In this document: positions 58,645 to 64,000 of the stretch, in pieces
Layout: the number at the start of each line of letters is the position of its first letter
Position numbering within the stretch: the stretch's first letter is position 1
From: Branchiostoma belcheri
Taxonomy: Eukaryota; Chordata; Leptocardii; Amphioxiformes; Branchiostomatidae
DNA: 64,000 nucleotides
Assembly: GCF_001625305.1 (NCBI RefSeq)
Contig: NW_017802558.1
Coordinates: 635,141-699,140 of the forward strand
Direction: 5' to 3'
The notes under the pieces: model-generated
What the model was told of the DNA's origin: nothing
Databases searched by the model: none
The model's input: only the letters and a program-made list of their open reading frames with translations
Made by a program: the position numbers and the translations under genes

Positions 58645-58890
58645 TTTACCGAAGGAAAACATATCGTTTTCCCTCAGGTTCTTCCTCTTCTTCTCCAAAC
58701 CAATAAGGTCAATGTCACCAGACGTCTATCACCATTGTAACTAGTGTTGGGTTATATTATGTTGCAATTTTAATGCAGGAGGGATTTAGATTTTTGTCCA
58801 TATATGAATGTGTTTGAGTAAGAATAACAGAGCAGCCATATGCGAAGGTAAAGATTATGCATTTGCTTTGCAAATGTTACCTTTCTAGTT
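58645..58890 (+). repeat. Dispersed repeat family P, copy 3
   Basis: TTTACCGAAGGAAAACATAT, a hairpin GGAAAACATATCGTTTTCC, CTTCCTCTTCTTCTCC, GGTCAATGTCACCAG, GCGAAGGTAAAG and the end CAAATGTTACCTTTCTAGTT. Confidence 0.82.
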
Positions 58891-59630
58891 GTTAATCTGA
58901 TTAAAAACAATGGCTAGGATGTTACAGTAGCGATCTTGGAATAGCTCTCATTGAAAGAGACAACAACATGCAGATTGTGGTGCTGAGTGACTCTCTCTGC
59001 AGGATTCATTTATCTATTCAATTGTCTGTTCATTTATCTTGGAGCTGGAGTGCGTCTCCAATTGTGTTCTGTGCAATCTGCAGATTGACCTTGGCGTTGC
59101 TTAATCTGTGGGAGTGGAGAAGTGTGTTGTTGTCCATTGATTAGGGCCGACAGACCGTAGCCAATCTGGGTGGCCGTGCTCCCTCCGCATGTGGCCTGAC
59201 CTGTCAGTGGGGGGAAGGGATTCCTATCTCTTTATGCATCATACAGTCAGGCTGCATTTTGCGTACTTCATTTGGCGCAACGGCAGAGTCGATGCACACG
59301 TGAAACGTTGACAGTGCCAGTAATTACGTATGTGCTCACTTTCAATGATCTACATTGTACATCTAATCATTATATTCCAGAAAGATTTCTGTCAAGGATT
59401 ATTTTACATTGATGTATGGTTTGGTAGCTGGCTGATATCTAGAACCCTTGAGCGAACCACACCTTTTTTTTATTGCAGAATTCATCAAATTTCCAGTACA
59501 TATATTGTCAAACTTTAGGTGACAATACCACTTTTGAATTAGTTGGTGTTTTAGTTTGAGGTTGAAACAATTCTTTAGCACAGTAGCACAGTCAGATACC
59601 TCCTGTCCCTTCCTGCAGAAAAATTTACAG
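58891..59630. other. Repeat-poor sequence, no gene recognised
   Basis: No exon or known repeat seen. Confidence 0.45.
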
Positions 59631-59831
59631 TACTGCAAATGACTTTATGTTCGTGGTAGCAAAAGTTTGTGGTCTGAAAAAGATGGACATGTTTGCGGAA
59701 CTATACTTTCTTGGTGGCAGCAGGTGCAGCAAAAAGAACGTCTACAAATTAGTTGTTCACAGTAATGATACAGCTGTATGACCAGGAAAACCACAATATA
59801 ACATTACCGTGAAAAAATGTGATTTACAGTA
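59631..59831 (+). mobile_element. Tc1/mariner-like MITE (family T), copy 12
   Basis: TACTGCAAATGACTTTATG to GTGATTTACAGTA; core GGTGGCAGCAGGTGCAGCAA. Confidence 0.93.
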
Positions 59832-60695
59832 TCCAAACCTCGTTCTTCACTCACGGTGACAGAAAGCTCAAATGTACATGTAACTGACGGAAAGTTCAAG
59901 TGCACCTGTAGCAACATGAGAAAATCTGCTGCCAACCTTTTAAGTACAATCTATCGGCGAAGGAGACCGGGGGTCTGGTTGGAGGCGGGATGGAAAGTTG
60001 GATATCAGCAGGTTGTAGGGCCAAATTAAAGAATTGATTATGGCCTCCTCATGTGGTCAGAGGTGCCATCGATGGCAGCACCTGGCCTGCCTACAAATTA
60101 GAGGCAGCTCCGACTTAATTCAAGTGTGTCTGGGAAGGAAGGGCTCGAGACAGGATAAATGAAGGTAGAAAGGGATACAGATGAGGGTTTAGGTAGATGT
60201 TAAGTGCAGGCAGCTGCGAATCTGTGAGTTTCCATTTAAAGGGTGCTTCATTTCCTGTTGAAACACTTTTACTGTCGAAGCACTGTAGATAGAGAGGAGA
60301 GCAGGCCTTCTTGAATAATTTCCAACTTCCCTGTGCCTGCCTTAGATTTGGAATGGCACTGGGAAGTTGGAAAATCTTATTAGATCTGAAGTCTAATATC
60401 TTTCTAACCGTCAAAGTGATGTGTTAGCAAATGTAAAGTGACCAGTATTTGATACAGTCTGGGAGTTTAGGCTTCAGGAAATGTCAATGTGCACAGGACA
60501 TTTTGTGGAGCTGTGACTTTTAACCTTGTAGACAACCATAAAACTATAAGTTTTGCAGCCTCAGTCACTACTGCAATTATAGTCTAGACAGATCTTGATT
60601 TTTCCTTCATGACATTCACAAAATCATGGATATTGAAGGACAGAGAAAAAAAAATCTGGCACCTTTTGAACAAAAGATACATAACTGATACACAC
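59832..60695. other. Repeat-poor sequence, no gene recognised
   Basis: No exon or repeat seen. The 99-codon minus frame at 60115-60414 has no protein features. Confidence 0.45.
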
Positions 60696-60698
60696 TGA

Positions 60699-60734
60699 TG
60701 TCTTGTTTTGTTTTGTTTTGTTTTGTTTTGTTTT
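60699..60734. repeat. (TTTTG)n microsatellite
   Basis: Seven consecutive TTTTG units immediately left of a family B MITE. Confidence 0.97.
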
Positions 60735-60748
60735 TACCATACCACTTA

Positions 60749-61136
60749 GACCATGCTTATTTTATTATAATGATGACATCTGTGCAGGCATGGATTTTCG
60801 TCCATCCCTCCCCCCAAAACAAGTCATCAATCATACTGTAAACCATACAAAGTAGCTGCAAAATGAGCAAGTACATGCCGTAAATTGATGAAATATGTCA
60901 AATGATACTGATGTGGTAGAAAGCTAAAATCAATTCCAAAGGAAAAAAAGGGGAAGGAATTAAAATGAAGACAATTTTTTGCCATACCGCACTAGTCATT
61001 TGTTCAATCTTCATGACCACGTAGATTTCATAATAAAGACAATTTTTTTTTGCCAAACTTGTTTTTTCTTTGCATGCTCACATCAGTTTTGGAAGTTCCC
61101 AGAGGATGTCATCCATGTAATCAAATCAACATGGCC
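60749..61136. mobile_element. Harbinger-like MITE, family B, copy 4
   Basis: GACCATGCTTATTTTATTAT after TTA at the left, GATGTCATCCATGTAATCAA then CAACATGGCC followed by TTA at the right, so the TTA duplication is exact. Confidence 0.92.
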
Positions 61137-62789
61137 TTATTGAGAACAAATGGGGAGAGCCCTCACAGTTTCCAATATTAACGGTTTGGTGCTCACTTCG
61201 GCAAGAGCAGAGCAGTCTCTGCGGTACAGTAATCAATGGCAATAAAGTTTCAAGAAACAGCTTTTGTGTTCACCTGGGGGAAGAATGCCATAAAAGGAAG
61301 TCTTCTCTTTTATATGTGCTAATTAAGAGGACATGATTTAGCCAAAAATGTCGGCATGTGTTAAGGTACTTAGCTGCACACGCAAATGGTGATCCCTCTA
61401 TTGATGCCCAGTATCTATTCTTGCCCGCAAATGGTGTTCTGGAACCATATGAGGCTTACAGTTATGTCAAAGTCACCATAACCAATGCGAATTGGAACAA
61501 TAAATATTTTAGAAAATGCCAGACTTACGAGTAATTTCTTGCCAATGGCATGCGGGTGTTAGCTAATAACAGGCACAGTGTGATAAAATCAGTAAATTGT
61601 GTTTTCATTAATTTTTATGGTTTCATTTACATTGAATAATAGGGACATCATATATACATAAAGCAGACTAATAAAGCTATTTGTTTTCACCTTCATACTT
61701 ACACAAATTAAGATGATGTCCTTTTTGTATGATTTATGTTGAATTTTCAACATTACATGACAGTAGTTTCCTAGCTTCCCCCTTTCTTATGCCTTACAGA
61801 TGTCTACTCCTATCAGGCAGGCTCTGTTCTCTAGTTATTCATTACCCTGTCAACTGTAACACCAGACATGTATCTACTCACTTGGGCTTAATCAAAAGGT
61901 TACGTATTCAGGATAATTAGATAATAAATCCAAACAGGTACTTATGTGCATTATCATGAAAGGTCAATCATGACACTTTTAAACTAGACATATTTCTACA
62001 TATCTATTACAACTAGGTTGAAGATGACACTGGATGCTTTTTGTATGAAAATTTCATTTCACCACCCATACATGTGGCGCATTGCATATTTTCCATGGAG
62101 TAGATGCACTTGATCTATTTTCAAATCCGAAATCTAAAGAATATAATCTTGCCACATACATGTAGGAACAATATAGCCCATTTGATCTAAAATCAATATA
62201 TTTGTGGTGTTTCAGCGGGATATTTCTCATTGTCAGTGGGGTTATTACACCTGAAATATTAAACCACCAACATGTATATTTGAAGTTGGCGTGTTCCATG
62301 GCTGGTGGACGAATGGCATCTTGCTCTGACATGCTTCAGAGGGATTCAATTGTGAAAAACAGGCTCCTAATTTGGAGTCATCTGTTCCAAGATCACCGTA
62401 ATTCTTAACGGCGATAGAGCTTGGCTTGCCGGCTCCTGCAGTTGGGTTTTCAATTAAGCAGGCTTAATCATTTATGGTCGAGTTTGGGGGAAAATTTGAA
62501 GGCTGTAAAAATTGTATGGCCTGGAGAAATGAACCCACCATTGGTCAGGCTCGGCGGCAATAAATATGTTTACCTGTGCAGGCTATTTCAAGTCGCTGTA
62601 AAATAAAGAAAATATATTGCAGCAATCTTTAGCTGTTTCAGGAGAGTGTTAAAGGATATTTCTTAGTAGCCACACAACACTGGGGCCATGTCAAGGTTAT
62701 ACCTAACCTGCCTGTATAAGGAGTTGTAATGGCTTGAGGTATTTTTTGTGGGGACACTGCATCAAGATATTTCAAGGATTACATTAACA
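61137..62789. other. Repeat-poor sequence, no gene recognised
   Basis: No exon, repeat or RNA gene recognised in 1.6 kb. TAAT-containing homeodomain-type words (CAATTAAGCAGGCTTAATCA at 62450-62469) occur but are weak evidence of function. Confidence 0.45.
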
Positions 62790-63062
62790 GAGTCAGTGCA
62801 ATGGCCAAGTGGGTAGAGTGCTCGATTTGCATTCGGTATGGGTCGTGAGTTCGATCCCCGGCCATATCATACCAAAGACTTTACAAATGGTACATACTGC
62901 TTTTGCTGCTTAGCACTCAGCATTTGGGAAAGAGTATGGGAGTTGAACATATACCACTACCAGTGCACTAGCCCCCTGCTGTAGTGATTGCACTGCTGTA
63001 CATGTGTGGTCCAGTGCTATTGAAACAGAGATGGGCGCCACCCTATGTGTCACTTGATGCGA
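62790..63062 (+). mobile_element. tRNA-derived SINE-like element
   Basis: A-box-like TGGCCAAGTGGGTAGAGTGC at 62802 and B-box-like AGTTCGATCCC at 62849 at typical RNA polymerase III spacing, followed by CAGCATTTGGGAAAGAGTAT and GGGCGCCACCCTATGTG. The T-arm does not pair, so it is not a working tRNA. Confidence 0.75.
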
Positions 63063-63865
63063 GAAGGGACTTTTTTTAAACATGAAGGGAAACTAAAGTA
63101 TTTACATCTAAAAGGCAAGATCATCATTGCCAAATGACTCAAAGAATACTACATGAGATTAACCAACTGAGTGTAAGTATCAAAAGCAAAGCAGCACATG
63201 TTCCTGAAACATCATAATGCACAACTAAAGCTGCCCGGCTATAAGACTTAAACGTATAAATGTTAGGCAGTAACATTACAATGTATAAGCCATGTCAAGG
63301 CTGTGCGAAGAGCTTTGCCAATCACATCTAGATTGCTTATACACTGAAGGGTCATCAAAACCTGTTTCAGCACCCATTTCGCAGGACTGATTTTTTAGCA
63401 TTAAGAGATCACTCTAGCTCCATCCATTTGTAAGTTTGGTACATCCATTCACCCAGCCTTATCCTTGTTATCCCCTGATGGTAGATGATTCAAAGACGAG
63501 TTTCCAAATGCTCTTAGACTGATTGCAACTGCCAACACGACGATTTAAAGAAGAGCCCGAGAATTCACTAGGCTGCGGTAAATGCCCAAATGCTTCAGCC
63601 CAGCAATTCTGGCATCTGTCTTGAGTGGGACTAAAAGTCAGACCAACCCAGATGGAAACTCATTTTAATGGACTTCAGACTCTCGGGCAAAAACAGTCAC
63701 TCGAGACAACCACTTTACTCCGTCTGATGTATGTTCCTTCCCCGTGTGCATATCACCATAAAGTCTGGTTTCACAGTAGGTTCATGTCTGGGCAATGTCA
63801 AGGAATCCGTTGTAAGTTGGAAACTTTCGTCACAGCTACACTTCAGCAGCAAGGACAGGACTGTA
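63063..63865. other. No gene recognised
   Basis: Unassigned sequence up to the last MITE. Confidence 0.45.
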
Positions 63866-64000
63866 ATGCATCTGATTTGATTATATGGATGACATCCGCA
63901 CGCGCACACGAATTTCCGTCCATTTCTAAACAGAAATCTTCGACCATACTGTAAATTGTACAAAGCAACTGCAAAATGGGTAAATATGTGCCATATGCCA
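63866..64000 (+). mobile_element. Harbinger-like MITE, family B, copy 5, cut by the window end
   Basis: TGATTTGATTATATGGATGA, ATTTCCGTCCATTTCTAAAC, CATACTGTAAATTGTACAAA and CAACTGCAAAATGGG follow family B in order; the right terminus lies outside. Confidence 0.88.

Noticed and set aside
62790..62870. Functional tRNA gene
   Set aside because: A and B boxes are present but the T-arm and acceptor stem do not pair; a SINE head fits better. The same applies at 6490.

Overview
The window is animal genomic DNA: intron-rich, AT-rich non-coding sequence crowded with short dispersed repeats, and one recognisable protein-coding gene. The closest match I can argue for is a cephalochordate (Branchiostoma, amphioxus). 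The gene is a chordate-style CSPG4/NG2 with human-like domain order, the palindrome TACATGTA is very frequent, and the tRNA-derived SINE-like and RTE-like tails resemble amphioxus repeats. The species call is inference; no database was consulted.

Gene. A CSPG4 (NG2, chondroitin sulfate proteoglycan 4)-like gene lies on the + strand. Four coding exons are visible: 35198-35442, 35939-39605, 39971-40241 and 41632-42007. Splice phases agree across all junctions. They encode two laminin-G domains and about ten CSPG repeats, roughly the N-terminal two thirds of the protein. The last repeats, transmembrane segment and cytoplasmic tail are not seen in the remaining 22 kb, nor is a separate upstream signal-peptide exon. 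The large exon carries a one-base frameshift near 37686-37689. The last visible exon's 3' end and donor site are copied four times in tandem (41971-42722), which creates CAG|GTAAG sites behind pyrimidine tracts in a very long intron.

Everything else is non-coding. Bases 1-35150 and 42723-64000 are mosaics of non-autonomous elements: (i) a roughly 210-bp Tc1/mariner-like MITE (TA flanks, CTGTAAATCAC termini), 12 copies on both strands; (ii) four MITE families whose termini start with GGCC next to TTA/TAA, suggesting PIF/Harbinger-type mobilisation; (iii) roughly 0.9-kb modular elements with a 5' hairpin, a microsatellite and roughly 128-bp internal units containing ATTTGCAT, two of which form an inverted pair (11355-12264 and 14031-14958); (iv) foldback elements; (v) SINE-like pieces, LINE 3' ends and one LINE reverse-transcriptase C-terminal fragment (47053-47290, minus strand); (vi) short tandem arrays of 160-240-bp units (22387-22893, 23339-23790, 41971-42722, 55097-55637).

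I found no rRNA, functional tRNA, CRISPR array, prokaryotic operon or complete autonomous transposon. The sequence from about 59 kb to 63.8 kb is comparatively repeat-poor and has no recognisable exon; it could be intronic or regulatory, but nothing proves this.
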